A stretch of 15,922 nt of DNA from JAEUIZ01 sp046155605 (GCA_046155605.1 JBJXFQ010000095.1:1-15922); one strand, 5' to 3'; numbered from the stretch's first letter, positions 6,439 through 13,847 are shown. Program-made: numbers and translations. The notes: generated by a model not told the origin, from the letters alone.

Positions 6439-7515
6439 GTGAGCGACGACAAGACCAAGCCGCAGACGTTCGAGGAAGCCGTAGCCATAGCGCAAGAGGC
6501 GGAGACGGCTCGGCCTGGATGCGTGTCGTGGACGGTCCACAAGATGAACCCGACGACGCGGCGCGAGGAAGTTGTGCCGGGGCGGTTCGGCTCTCTCGAC
6601 TTCGATGAACAAGCCTTCGCGTCGGCGTACCCGTCGGGCACCTATCGCCGTCGGCTGATGATCGCGGGTCGGAAGGGCTACCTGTTTATGACGGAGTTTC
6701 ACGTCGCAGAGGTGATCGCTCGGGTGCCTGCCCCGGCTCCCGCGCCGCCCCCGCTTCCGCCGTCGCCCGCGGACGATCGGCTCGCCGCGTTGATGGCGTC
6801 GATGCAGCAACAGGCAGAGGAATACGGGCGCTCGATGCGGATGATCTTGGAACGGCTGGACCGGCCCGCGGCCCCGGTTCCTAACATGGGCGTCGGCGTG
6901 GCGGACGTGATCCAGCTTATATCGACCATGATCCCGGTTCTCAAACCGCCGACGACGCCGATCAGCGAGACCATCGCGGCCATCGCCCAACTCAAAGAGT
7001 TGGCCCCCAAGCTCGCCGGAGACGGTGGCGGTGGTGGCACGGACTGGGCTCCCATCGTGGGCTCGGTGGTGGAGGCGCTGGCGAACGCGAGGGCCGCGGC
7101 CCCGCCCGCTCCGGCTCCGCGTCCCGTGCGAACGGTGGAGGCCCGCACCGTCGTTCGTCACACGCCCGCTCCCCGCGTCCCGCCTCCGGCATCCCCTGCG
7201 CCCGCCCCCGAGATTCGGTTGGTGCCGGAAGCCGCGCCGCTGACGCCACCGACGCTGCCGGATGCGGTGGCGATGATCGTGGTGAACGCCGCTGCGATTG
7301 AGGACGCCGATCCCGACGTGTACGCGACGCTGATCGCGGACGCGCTGGAGGGGAGCGGGATCGACGTGGAGGCGTACTCAAAGCTCAACGAATCGGACAT
7401 CGCGTCGGCGTTGGTGGCGTTGTCGCCGTCGCTGGCGAGTTGTCAGGGCTGGGTGTTGCGAATCGCGGGCTCGCTCCGAACGCTTTACACCACAGAGGAG
7501 GAGGTGCCGTCGTGA
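6439..7515 (+). CDS. Proline-rich multi-domain protein, function unknown
   Basis: 358 residues from the GTG at 6439 (AAGGGGA 5 bases upstream); the open frame continues upstream to 6340, overlapping rep, but lacks a better site. Parts: an N-terminal mixed domain (about 1-93) with FDEQAFASAYPSGTYRRRL and a following strand; a Pro/Ala linker (about 96-110); a helical, coiled-coil-like segment with Gln/Met (113-141); a hydrophobic part with glycine run (about 150-200); a second Pro/Ala-rich linker (220-272); and a helical C-terminal domain (273-350). No membrane span, Walker A or catalytic motif is evident. Stop overlaps the next GTG. It might be a structural or scaffold-like protein, but nothing in the sequence shows this directly. 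Confidence 0.6.
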   Translation: MSDDKTKPQTFEEAVAIAQEAETARPGCVSWTVHKMNPTTRREEVVPGRFGSLDFDEQAFASAYPSGTYRRRLMIAGRKGYLFMTEFHVAEVIARVPAPAPAPPPLPPSPADDRLAALMASMQQQAEEYGRSMRMILERLDRPAAPVPNMGVGVADVIQLISTMIPVLKPPTTPISETIAAIAQLKELAPKLAGDGGGGGTDWAPIVGSVVEALANARAAAPPAPAPRPVRTVEARTVVRHTPAPRVPPPASPAPAPEIRLVPEAAPLTPPTLPDAVAMIVVNAAAIEDADPDVYATLIADALEGSGIDVEAYSKLNESDIASALVALSPSLASCQGWVLRIAGSLRTLYTTEEEVPS

Positions 7516-8696
7516 GTACCACCATTGCCCCCCACGAACTTCCCGCGGCGTTGGAGGCCGCGGAGCCGGGCAGTACGATTCTCGTGGGTCCTGGCGTTCT
7601 GGAGGGGCTTGGATGCAAACGCCACGTCAAAGGTGTAACCGTCATCGGTACGCCCGAGACGGTCATCCGTGCGCCGCTCTCATGGAACGGCACTGACGGC
7701 TTGGTCCTTCGCGGACTTCGCTTTGAAGGCGAGTTCGCGGGCATGTCGTTTATGTCCGATCCCGACCAGCCCATCGGCAAAGTTGCGATCGAAGATTGCG
7801 AGTGGTATCGTGTGCCCAAGCCGATCGTGTGTCATGCGACGCCGGGAGGGGAGAGGCCACGCTACTTCGCTGTGCGACGGGCGAACATGATGTCGTGCTT
7901 CCGCGATGTCAACACGGCTGGCATTGCCGTATCGGCGGACGGGTGGCTGGTCGAAGATTCGGTGTTCTACAGCAGCGGGGGCGGGAATCAGTGCCACGGC
8001 ATCTATTCATTCTTTCAGTCCGGTCCCGGCACCGTTCGTCGTTGTCTCGGGTCGCAACTGAACGTCGAAAACTTCGCCGATCTTCGCGGCGGGGGTACAT
8101 TCGCTGAGTGTGTGACGCACCAGGTGTGTGGCGGGGCCGTGTCGTCGTCTGGTAATGTTGTTGTGATCGACAACGTAGATATCGAAGGCGGCGGTGTTCC
8201 GGGCGGCGACTCTAGCATTGCGTTCTCACTGACAGGCTCGCAAGGCTCAGCCGCCACCGTGTTTCGTAACATTGTGACGCTTCCCGTCCGCCGATCTACC
8301 GGGCTTGTCGTTCAAGGCGACCATTCCATTGCCCGCGTTACAGAGAACTGTTTTGACGATGCCGGAGGTCCAGAGGGTAGGGCCATCAAGTGCAACGACA
8401 GCTTTGACGGACGGCTGGAGCTTACGCATAATCGTATCAGGCAAGCGAGCGGTCCGGCCATGATCCTCGATCGCAGCATCAAGACGCACGTCGTTGCCAA
8501 CGTCTTCGACGCCACGCACGGGGAGGTGGTGCGGACGGTCATGCCGCTCGCGGATTTCAGCCGGTTCCTTGGTGGCGGCAACATCCTCGATCAACGGCTG
8601 TCGCCGCTCGACATCCGGCCCGCAACGTGGGGTGGCACTTTGATGCGGGACTGGTCCGGCTACCTTGCGTGGGCGATGGGAGTGGCGGCGAGATGA
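7512..8696 (+). CDS. Right-handed beta-helix protein, candidate receptor-binding or depolymerase protein
   Basis: 394 residues; GTG at 7512 overlaps the preceding stop as GTGA and has GAGGAGG upstream. From about residue 20 the protein shows the pattern of a pectate-lyase-like beta-helix: PGSTILVGPGV, VTVIGTPETVI, GLVLRGLRFEG, VAIEDCEWY, then repeated short strands with V/I-x-N and V/I-x-D turns through about residue 340. Such folds occur in phage tail spikes and in polysaccharide lyases, and in virion spikes of small phages they would bind or cut host glycans. No catalytic residues could be assigned. GC is lower than in the flanking genes, which fits a module exchanged between phages. Host-type parallel beta-helix proteins are an alternative origin. 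Confidence 0.65.
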   Translation: MSTTIAPHELPAALEAAEPGSTILVGPGVLEGLGCKRHVKGVTVIGTPETVIRAPLSWNGTDGLVLRGLRFEGEFAGMSFMSDPDQPIGKVAIEDCEWYRVPKPIVCHATPGGERPRYFAVRRANMMSCFRDVNTAGIAVSADGWLVEDSVFYSSGGGNQCHGIYSFFQSGPGTVRRCLGSQLNVENFADLRGGGTFAECVTHQVCGGAVSSSGNVVVIDNVDIEGGGVPGGDSSIAFSLTGSQGSAATVFRNIVTLPVRRSTGLVVQGDHSIARVTENCFDDAGGPEGRAIKCNDSFDGRLELTHNRIRQASGPAMILDRSIKTHVVANVFDATHGEVVRTVMPLADFSRFLGGGNILDQRLSPLDIRPATWGGTLMRDWSGYLAWAMGVAAR

Positions 8697-9313
8697 GGGG
8701 GGCCGTGCGATCCACCAACAGTGCTCCACGCGATGCCGATGCGCTCGCGGACTATCTGTTGATGCTGCCGTACTCCGATCTTGTGGCGTGCTGGCCCGCG
8801 GTGGTGTTCGACGCGCTCGTGACCGGGGCCGAACCGAAATCCCTGCTTCGTGCGCTCGTGGTGGTGAGGTCTCGGATGGTCCCAACCAAGGCGCTCCGCA
8901 AGGGCTCGGCGGCGGTGGAAGTGGTGGCCGCGGCGATGAAGCTCGCCCCGCGGCAGTTCGATTCGGTTCGGATACTCGACATCCAGCGATTGACGGGGCA
9001 ACGTAACGCGAGGGTGATCTGTGATACGCTGGCCGGATCGGGGCTGTTCTACATTCGTACCGTGGTGGTTGAAAACAAGGAATGTTACGTCGCGGTGCGA
9101 CTCTCGGAAGGAGTTGACGATGCAAGGCACGATGCTGGCGGTTCAGGGTCCACCATCGGGGAGCGGGGAGCAGCGGATCGTGGCGAAGTTGCCGCCGGGG
9201 GATGCGGGGACGGACGCGACGGTGGCCGCGATGATCGCCGTGGCGAGGGAGGCGAAGTCGGCGCGGCTGGTGCAACAACTGGCCCGCTTTCTCACGGGCA
9301 CGGCGGTTCGTGA
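8693..9313 (+). CDS. Protein of unknown function, possible winged-helix fold
   Basis: 206 residues from the ATG at 8693, which overlaps the beta-helix stop as ATGA. The first 140 residues look genuine: helical N-terminus (DADALADYLLMLPYSDLV), then SVRILDIQRLTGQRNARVI and LFYIRTVVVENKECYVAVRL, an order that would fit a helix-turn-helix followed by a wing. This is a guess. The last 65 residues are Gly/Arg/Asp-rich and overlap the next gene by 194 bases in another frame, so they look like read-through of a missing stop. A TGA out of frame at 9115-9117, directly before the next start, would end the gene normally after a one-base shift. Confidence 0.5.
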   Translation: MRGAVRSTNSAPRDADALADYLLMLPYSDLVACWPAVVFDALVTGAEPKSLLRALVVVRSRMVPTKALRKGSAAVEVVAAAMKLAPRQFDSVRILDIQRLTGQRNARVICDTLAGSGLFYIRTVVVENKECYVAVRLSEGVDDARHDAGGSGSTIGERGAADRGEVAAGGCGDGRDGGRDDRRGEGGEVGAAGATTGPLSHGHGGS

Positions 9314-9674
9314 CGAGTGGGACAACCTGTTCGAGTGGTGCCGTCAACACATCACGTTCCAGCGTGATCCGACGAAAGTCGAGCTGATCCGCCACCCCGA
9401 TCGGATCATCGCGGCGGTCCTTGCCGGGGAAGGGCGGCGGCGTGCGCTCGCCGATTGCGACGACATGGCGACGCTCGGGGCGTCGGTGCTCTTGGCGCTT
9501 GGGCATCGCCCGGTGATCGTGGTGATGGGGCGGCGGGCCAACCGGCCCTATGAACACGTATACTTCGGGGCGGTGAAGTCCGATGGCACCTGCTACCCGA
9601 TGGACCCGCAAGAGGTGCAGGAGCCGGGCTTGGAGATTCCGGCCATTCGGCGCAGGGTCTACGGCGTTATTTAG
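9120..9674 (+). CDS. Transglutaminase-like / papain-like cysteine protein
   Basis: 184 residues; ATG at 9120 has an excellent GGAAGGAG 6 bases upstream. The core matches the transglutaminase-like fold: WCRQHITFQRDP (73-84), the catalytic-cysteine block DCDDMATLGASVLLALGH with Cys113, HVYFGAV with His146 and YPMDP with Asp162, in the order Cys-His-Asp. Members act as proteases, peptidases, amidases or protein cross-linkers; the triad alone does not decide. No signal peptide is seen, so it is probably cytoplasmic or packed in the virion. Position ahead of the virion genes allows a role in processing or cross-linking of structural proteins, or in lysis through cell-wall peptides. These are inferences. 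Confidence 0.72.
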   Translation: MQGTMLAVQGPPSGSGEQRIVAKLPPGDAGTDATVAAMIAVAREAKSARLVQQLARFLTGTAVRDEWDNLFEWCRQHITFQRDPTKVELIRHPDRIIAAVLAGEGRRRALADCDDMATLGASVLLALGHRPVIVVMGRRANRPYEHVYFGAVKSDGTCYPMDPQEVQEPGLEIPAIRRRVYGVI

Positions 9675-9708
9675 TACGTCGTGGCGGTGTCCCGTCGATG
9701 CGATTGGC

Positions 9709-10287
9709 ATGGCGCATCGCATCGTGTTCGTGGCGTGGCTGGTGTTGTGGGCTTTCGTGCTGTCCGTCGGGATCGTCGGATGCGTCACGCCCGCCCAGCG
9801 CGGCCATGTGCTTGCGGCTGTCGAATCGCAGCGTGCGGCGCTGGACGCGGGCAAGGCCAAGGCCGAGGCCGCGGTGCTGGCGGCTCAAGCCGCGAACGAC
9901 GTGGAAGCCTTGGCCAAGGCCAACGCCGATTTGCGGCTTGTCGAACGGCTCCGGGCCGCGCTGGATCGCGGTGAAACCACGTTCTCAGCGGTGGTTCTCC
10001 CGGACGGATCGGTCGATTTCGAGGCCGCGGGCACGGCGGTCGGGGCGCTGATCGGCAAGGGGAACGACTTTCGCGGCGGGCTGATCGGGGCCGCGATCAT
10101 GGCAATTCTGGCGGTGGCGAAGGTGCGGACCACAAGTGCTGCGCTCGCGTCCACCATCCAGGGCATCGACGCGGTGTCCTCAGCCGATCCGACGCTCAAC
10201 GCCGCGCTCAATGCCAAGTGGTCCATCGTGGAGGCTCGCTTGACTCCCGCGGCTCGTGCCGCGTGGGACAAGCACTCTTCGACATGA
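9709..10287 (+). CDS. Putative lipoprotein with coiled-coil region
   Basis: 192 residues from the ATG at 9709; no strong Shine-Dalgarno, and no closer in-frame start. The N-terminus is a hydrophobic signal (about 4-24) ending in IVGC, so Cys25 is a probable lipidation site. After it come long Ala/Glu/Lys-rich helices (about 30-90, coiled-coil-like), a short beta segment (SAVVLPDGSVDFE), and a second hydrophobic stretch at about 143-157 (RGGLIGAAIMAILAVAKV). A lipoprotein followed by a membrane/coiled-coil partner is the layout of two-gene spanins and of some phage envelope pairs, but order and sizes differ from known spanins. Stop overlaps the next start as ATGA. Confidence 0.6.
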   Translation: MAHRIVFVAWLVLWAFVLSVGIVGCVTPAQRGHVLAAVESQRAALDAGKAKAEAAVLAAQAANDVEALAKANADLRLVERLRAALDRGETTFSAVVLPDGSVDFEAAGTAVGALIGKGNDFRGGLIGAAIMAILAVAKVRTTSAALASTIQGIDAVSSADPTLNAALNAKWSIVEARLTPAARAAWDKHSST

Positions 10288-10562
10288 CCGGCTCAAACGC
10301 TCAATATGTGCGGCTCGCCGCCGTGGATTGGCTCCGCTTCACCGCGGCGCTCGTGGTGAACACGGGGGCGATCATCGTGGCCGGGCTCCTCTATGTCGAG
10401 GGCATCCGGCGTGAGGTTGAGCGTGCCACCACGAGCATCGTTGGGATGGACCGGCGGCTCGGCGAGCAGACCGGAGAAATCCGCCGTCAGGCCGACGAGA
10501 TCAGCGGCATGAATCGCTCCATCGGCAATATCGAAGGCCGACTCTCTCAGAGGGGGCAGTAA
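10284..10562 (+). CDS. Single-span membrane protein with C-terminal coiled coil
   Basis: 92 residues; ATG overlaps the previous stop (ATGA). One transmembrane helix at about 18-38 (FTAALVVNTGAIIVAGLL) is followed by a charged heptad-type helix to the C-terminus (REVERATTSIVGMDRRLGEQ and on). Size and layout suit a holin-like, spanin-like or membrane-scaffold protein; none can be preferred. Stop overlaps the next ATG as TAATG, so these three genes are coupled. Confidence 0.6.
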   Translation: MTGSNAQYVRLAAVDWLRFTAALVVNTGAIIVAGLLYVEGIRREVERATTSIVGMDRRLGEQTGEIRRQADEISGMNRSIGNIEGRLSQRGQ

Positions 10563-11074
10563 TGAGCATTGGGTACATTGATCCGCTCACGATGATCCCT
10601 CCTCAGGCGCTCGCGGCGGTTGAGGAGTTGGAGGGTCTGGCCGGGCTCGGCGCTGCCGAAGAGGTGCTCGGCAACGTCAGCGAGGAAGCCTTGTACGGGC
10701 TCGGCGAGGTTGCCGCCTATGGCGGCTACCGCAACGCGCTGGCGGCGGTGGGCGACGAAATGGAGCTTCGCGGGCTGGGCTCGCTGGGGAAGAAGAAGAA
10801 GAAGAAGGGTTTCGGGAAGTTTTTCAAGGGGCTGGCCAAGACCGTGGTGCCGATGGTGTCCAACTACTTCGTGCCCGGCTCCGGCGGTGCCGTTTCGAGC
10901 ATGTTTGGGGGCAAGAAGAAGGGTGGTGGCGGTGGTGAGGCGGCTCCGGTGCAAATGGTGGCGATGCCCGCTGGTCCGGCGGCGGCGGCGGGCGGCGGCG
11001 GGCTCAGTCTCAATAGTCCCGTGGTGCTGATTGGCGGCGCGGCGTTGCTCGCCGTCGTGTTGATGCGAAAGTAA
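10562..11074 (+). CDS. Lys/Gly-rich membrane protein with GLG motifs
   Basis: 170 residues. Acidic helical N-terminus with three [MIL]-x-G-L-G motifs (LAGLG 26-30, LYGLG 44-48, LRGLG 69-73), then six lysines (77-82) encoded by six AAG codons in a row (10790-10807), an amphipathic basic helix (GFGKFFKGLAKTVVPMV), a second KKK-Gly-rich patch (about 118-125), a low-complexity Ala/Gly stretch and one C-terminal membrane helix (152-168) ending MRK. Such a layout suits a membrane-active or membrane-anchored virion protein. The GLG motifs recur in the Arg-rich protein two genes downstream. Confidence 0.6.
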   Translation: MSIGYIDPLTMIPPQALAAVEELEGLAGLGAAEEVLGNVSEEALYGLGEVAAYGGYRNALAAVGDEMELRGLGSLGKKKKKKGFGKFFKGLAKTVVPMVSNYFVPGSGGAVSSMFGGKKKGGGGGEAAPVQMVAMPAGPAAAAGGGGLSLNSPVVLIGGAALLAVVLMRK

Positions 11075-11075
11075 G

Positions 11076-11723
11076 ATGGTCCCGATCGACGTACAACCCG
11101 TGCTCGGCGTGCAAGGCGGCGGCGCTGTCGTCGTTGTCGGGCCTTCGCGTCGTCGCGTGCGGCTGTCGTCGTCCGAGTATGACGCGGCACAGAAGCTCCG
11201 CGAGCTTCCGAAGTGGGGCGCGGACATCAACAGGTATGACAACGCGCTCAATCGAATCCCGCCCGCGAAGCGCGGCAGCGCGTACCACCGTGCCCGGAGC
11301 ATGGTCGATCGGCTCGCCGTCCAGTACAACACCGTCGCCGGGCTGATCCGTCAGGGGCACGCGGCGGCGGCTGATGCGGGGTGGCTGGATGCTTCGGCGT
11401 CGCCGCTCGACGGGCTGGCCAAAACGATCGCCTACGCGGTGCTCGGCGTGGTGTGTGCCGCGATCGCCGCGATTGTGGCGCTCCTGCTCATTCCGACGTA
11501 TCCGATCATCGCGGGCGTGGTGTTCATCATCGCTTTTGTGGGAAGCACGGCGGCGTTGGTGGCGAGCGCGTTGGCGGAGTCCTCGGGCTCAATCGGCCCC
11601 GCCGGCGTTCCGACGGGCGGTATCTCGCTCATCGTCCGCGAAACCACGTCGCTCGTGACGTGGGTTATCGGTGGCGTGGCGCTCTGGTACGGATTCAAGG
11701 TGTGGAGGTCTCGCCGTGGCTAA
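11076..11723 (+). CDS. Three-helix membrane protein
   Basis: 215 residues, ATG one base after the previous stop. N-terminal soluble half, basic and helical (RRRVRL, then KLRELPKWGADINRYDNALN), with conserved-looking PPAKRGSAYHRA. C-terminal half is hydrophobic: helices at about 117-139, 143-167 and 191-208, ending with the positive tail WRSRRG. No transporter or enzyme motif and no Walker A, so it does not look like a Zot protein. Probable virion- or membrane-associated protein. Its end overlaps the next gene's start by 8 bases. Confidence 0.6.
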   Translation: MVPIDVQPVLGVQGGGAVVVVGPSRRRVRLSSSEYDAAQKLRELPKWGADINRYDNALNRIPPAKRGSAYHRARSMVDRLAVQYNTVAGLIRQGHAAAADAGWLDASASPLDGLAKTIAYAVLGVVCAAIAAIVALLLIPTYPIIAGVVFIIAFVGSTAALVASALAESSGSIGPAGVPTGGISLIVRETTSLVTWVIGGVALWYGFKVWRSRRG

Positions 11724-12441
11724 GAAGCGTCGTCGTCGCCGCATGACCGCGGCCCAACGGAAGTTCTTTGGTCCGCGTCGGCGTCGTCGCCGTGCCGCGG
11801 CCCCGGTCTCAACTCGCCGCCGTCGGCGTCGCTCCACTCATTCGGGAGGTTCCCCCGTGGCTCGTAAACGTCGTCGTCGCACTGTCAGGGTCGGTCGTCG
11901 GTCGCGTCGCCGCGGTGGTGGCGGGCTTCGGATGGGGCGCGGCTTCGTCCCGGCGGGCACACTCACGGCGCTGGCCGGTGCTACCGGCGGCTTCCTCGTC
12001 CCGAATCTCGCCATCGACCGGCTCTCGTTCCTCCCCGTCGCGCTGCGCTCGGGCTATGGGCGCATCGCGGCCAAGGCCGGGCTTGGCATCGCTCTTGGCA
12101 TTCTGGCCCGCAAGTTCGCGGGAAAGAACATCGCTGCGGGCGTGCTCATCGGCGGACTCCTCTCCCCCGCGTTGGACGTGGTGAACATGTTCTTGGCGAA
12201 GAGCGGCGGTATGGCCGGGCTCGGCGAGGACATGGAGGGACTGGGCGCGGACGAGATGGAGGGGCTGGGCGAGGGCGAGATGGATGGGCTGGGCGCGGAC
12301 TCCATGATAGAAGGGCTCGGCGAGTCCGCGGCTCCCCAGCTTGGACAGGGAATCGACCCAGGCGGCGGTATCGAGGGATACCCCCAGGCGGATGAACTGC
12401 AAGGGCTCGGGGGGTACCCGTTGCCCGATGAAGTCTGCTGA
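11716..12441 (+). CDS. Arg-rich basic protein with GLG-repeat acidic tail
   Basis: 241 residues from GTG at 11716 (GGAGG 7 bases upstream). The N-terminal 73 residues carry clusters of five or six arginines (KKRRRRR, RRRRRR twice, RKRRRR, RRSRRR), as in protamine-like or viral core proteins that condense nucleic acid. Then two hydrophobic, Gly/Ala-rich stretches (about 80-98 and 120-150). The tail is acidic with six [MIL]-x-G-L-G motifs: 166-170, 173-177, 181-185, 189-193, 198-202 and 228-232. A second in-frame start with its own ribosome site at 11857 would give a shorter form. Probable DNA-binding virion protein; the exact role is inferred from charge. Confidence 0.6.
   Translation: MAKKRRRRRMTAAQRKFFGPRRRRRRAAAPVSTRRRRRRSTHSGGSPVARKRRRRTVRVGRRSRRRGGGGLRMGRGFVPAGTLTALAGATGGFLVPNLAIDRLSFLPVALRSGYGRIAAKAGLGIALGILARKFAGKNIAAGVLIGGLLSPALDVVNMFLAKSGGMAGLGEDMEGLGADEMEGLGEGEMDGLGADSMIEGLGESAAPQLGQGIDPGGGIEGYPQADELQGLGGYPLPDEVC
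11845..11859 (+). promoter_or_regulatory. Internal ribosome-binding site and in-frame GTG start
   Basis: GGAGG (11845-11849), 7 bases, then GTG (11857-11859), in frame with the basic protein at its residue 48. The arrangement copies the main start of the same gene: GGAGG, 7 bases, GTG GCT, a Lys/Arg pair, then CGTCGTCGTCG. A 194-residue form without the first Arg clusters would result. Confidence 0.5.
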
Positions 12442-12495
12442 TCGACCGACCATAACACGCCGCGATTGAAGCGGTGAACACAAAGGACCAGTCTC

Positions 12496-13326
12496 ATGTC
12501 ACGCATTCAGGCTCGCCCGCTCATTCGGCAGATTGACCGGCCCGCCCCCCGTCGGAAACTCAATCTCCCGCAATTCACGATGGCCCAGCTGCGGGCCACG
12601 AACAAGCTCGACGAGGGCACGGCTCAAATCGTCTCCGAACTGATGACGGGACGGCAGCGGGCGTGGTACCCGTCCCACTTCGTCGGGGATGTCGAGTACA
12701 TCCACCGTGCGACGTATGCTGCCGCGGGCTCGTCTCAGTTCGTGTTCTTCAACTCGCCTCAGCGGTTGGTGGGCGACTCCTCCAACACGTTCGTGACCGA
12801 CCTTCCCGGCAATGGTGCCGGGCTTCCGTCGGGACACTGTTTCTTCTTCGACGGCATCAGCTTCGCGCTGAACACCGGCGTGGACTACAACGGCACCACC
12901 GACTTGGACGGTTCGACCATCCAGCAAACCCCGGCGGAGGCGTACCCCGGCACCACGGAGGCCGCGGCGAAAACGGCGGAAGAGATTCGCCGAATCTTCG
13001 CGGCTCCGGCACGCTGCGACGTGATCGTCAACGGCTACGTCATCGACCACTTTGTCGGTTTGTGGCGGGCTCCTCAGGGTGGCGGCTTGCATATGAACAT
13101 GGCGATGGCTGGCACGACGGCCGCAACACATGTTTTGTTCGCGGCCAACATCACAAACGGGATGCCGAACTACGGCGTTCGTCGTCGCGTCCGCCCCCAA
13201 CTCATCCTCCCCAACTCGCCCATCACGGTCGAGCTCAACTTCCCCGTGGTCCGCCCGCTGACCTGTGCGGGCGTCCTCGAATGCCGCTTGCACGGCCAGA
13301 TCGTCAAGCCCCGCGGCCAGAACTAG
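12496..13326 (+). CDS. Candidate major capsid protein (jelly-roll-like)
   Basis: 276 residues; ATG at 12496 with AAAGGA upstream. The N-terminal 55 residues are basic and helical (RRKLNLPQFTMAQLRATNK). The rest is beta-rich: FVFFNSP, GHCFFFDGISFALNT, a helix at about 155-168, then CDVIVNGYVIDHFVGL, HMNMAMAG, and PQLILPNSPITVELNFPVV near the end. Strand-turn pattern and the closing strands resemble jelly-roll capsid proteins of non-tailed phages. Length is close to that of the PM2 P2 double jelly-roll protein (269 residues), so one or two jelly rolls could fit. It is the longest of three beta-rich virion candidates in a row, which makes it the best major capsid candidate. No family could be confirmed by eye. 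Confidence 0.5.
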   Translation: MSRIQARPLIRQIDRPAPRRKLNLPQFTMAQLRATNKLDEGTAQIVSELMTGRQRAWYPSHFVGDVEYIHRATYAAAGSSQFVFFNSPQRLVGDSSNTFVTDLPGNGAGLPSGHCFFFDGISFALNTGVDYNGTTDLDGSTIQQTPAEAYPGTTEAAAKTAEEIRRIFAAPARCDVIVNGYVIDHFVGLWRAPQGGGLHMNMAMAGTTAATHVLFAANITNGMPNYGVRRRVRPQLILPNSPITVELNFPVVRPLTCAGVLECRLHGQIVKPRGQN

Positions 13327-13340
13327 CTTTCGTCCTCATC

Positions 13341-13360
13341 CCCGAGTCTCCCGGCTCGGG
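13341..13360 (+). other. Hairpin between capsid candidate and next gene
   Basis: CCCGAG (13341-13346) pairs with CTCGGG (13355-13360) over an 8-base loop, extendable by one wobble pair. It lies in the 59-base gap after the capsid candidate and is followed by a weak T-containing stretch. It might attenuate transcription or protect the upstream mRNA, but no good T-run is present. Confidence 0.35.
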
Positions 13361-13385
13361 TGGTGGATTTCTCTCGGAGTTGACC

Positions 13386-13847
13386 ATGCCCCCAGCCAAG
13401 ACGTTCACCCAGCCCGCCGCGGTCGCCAGCTTCCGGTTCACCACCGCGATTGCAGCGGGAGGGTCGGACAGCAAGACCTACAAGAACGACACGGGTTCAT
13501 GGCTCAAAATCTTCTGCATCAACGGGGACGTGCGCGTCAGCGCGGCGGGCAATGCCGCCATCCCCGCGTACAAGGATGCCGCGCCGCTCGCAGCGTCGAA
13601 TGACCGGATGGCCCGCGCCCACTTCCGGCTGAAGATCGAGTCGAGCTCGGGCACGCCGTGGACCATCCATTCTCAGGGTGCGCTCTTCAACAGCCTCGTC
13701 GGCACTGCCGACAACCCGTTCTATCTGCCCCAGCCCTTCGCCATCGCTCCGGGCGAGGAGGTTTCTGTCACGCTCTTCAACGATTCGGGCACGTCGGCCC
13801 TTGGACAGGTGGACTTCGTATGCCAGCGCAGCAGCGGCCCCAATTGA
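13386..13847 (+). CDS. Small beta-sandwich protein, candidate minor capsid or decoration protein
   Basis: 153 residues; ATG at 13386 with GGAG 6 bases upstream. Almost wholly beta-patterned: SFRFTTAIAAGGS, KTYKNDTGSWLKIFCIN, HFRLKIESSSGTPW, FYLPQPFAIAPGEEVSVTLF, LGQVDFVCQRSSG. The 'PFYLP.PF.I.PGE.VSVTL.N.SG' closing pattern is typical of single jelly-roll or Ig-like virion decoration domains. It sits between two larger beta-rich proteins and could form a smaller capsid subunit, vertex or spike base. Overlaps the next start by 28 bases. Confidence 0.5.
   Translation: MPPAKTFTQPAAVASFRFTTAIAAGGSDSKTYKNDTGSWLKIFCINGDVRVSAAGNAAIPAYKDAAPLAASNDRMARAHFRLKIESSSGTPWTIHSQGALFNSLVGTADNPFYLPQPFAIAPGEEVSVTLFNDSGTSALGQVDFVCQRSSGPN

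Noticed and set aside
8247..9860. 537-codon minus-strand frame
   Set aside because: Covers four plausible plus-strand genes; repetitive Arg/Pro/His composition typical of a shadow frame.
10562..12441. Filamentous phage (inovirus) interpretation with a Zot gene
   Set aside because: None of the membrane proteins has a Walker A motif, and no small signal-peptide coat protein was found; only the Rep class supports it.
12442..12495. Separate promoter for the capsid candidate (CATAAC as -10)
   Set aside because: No -35-like element at 16-18 bases upstream; the match to a -10 box alone is too weak.
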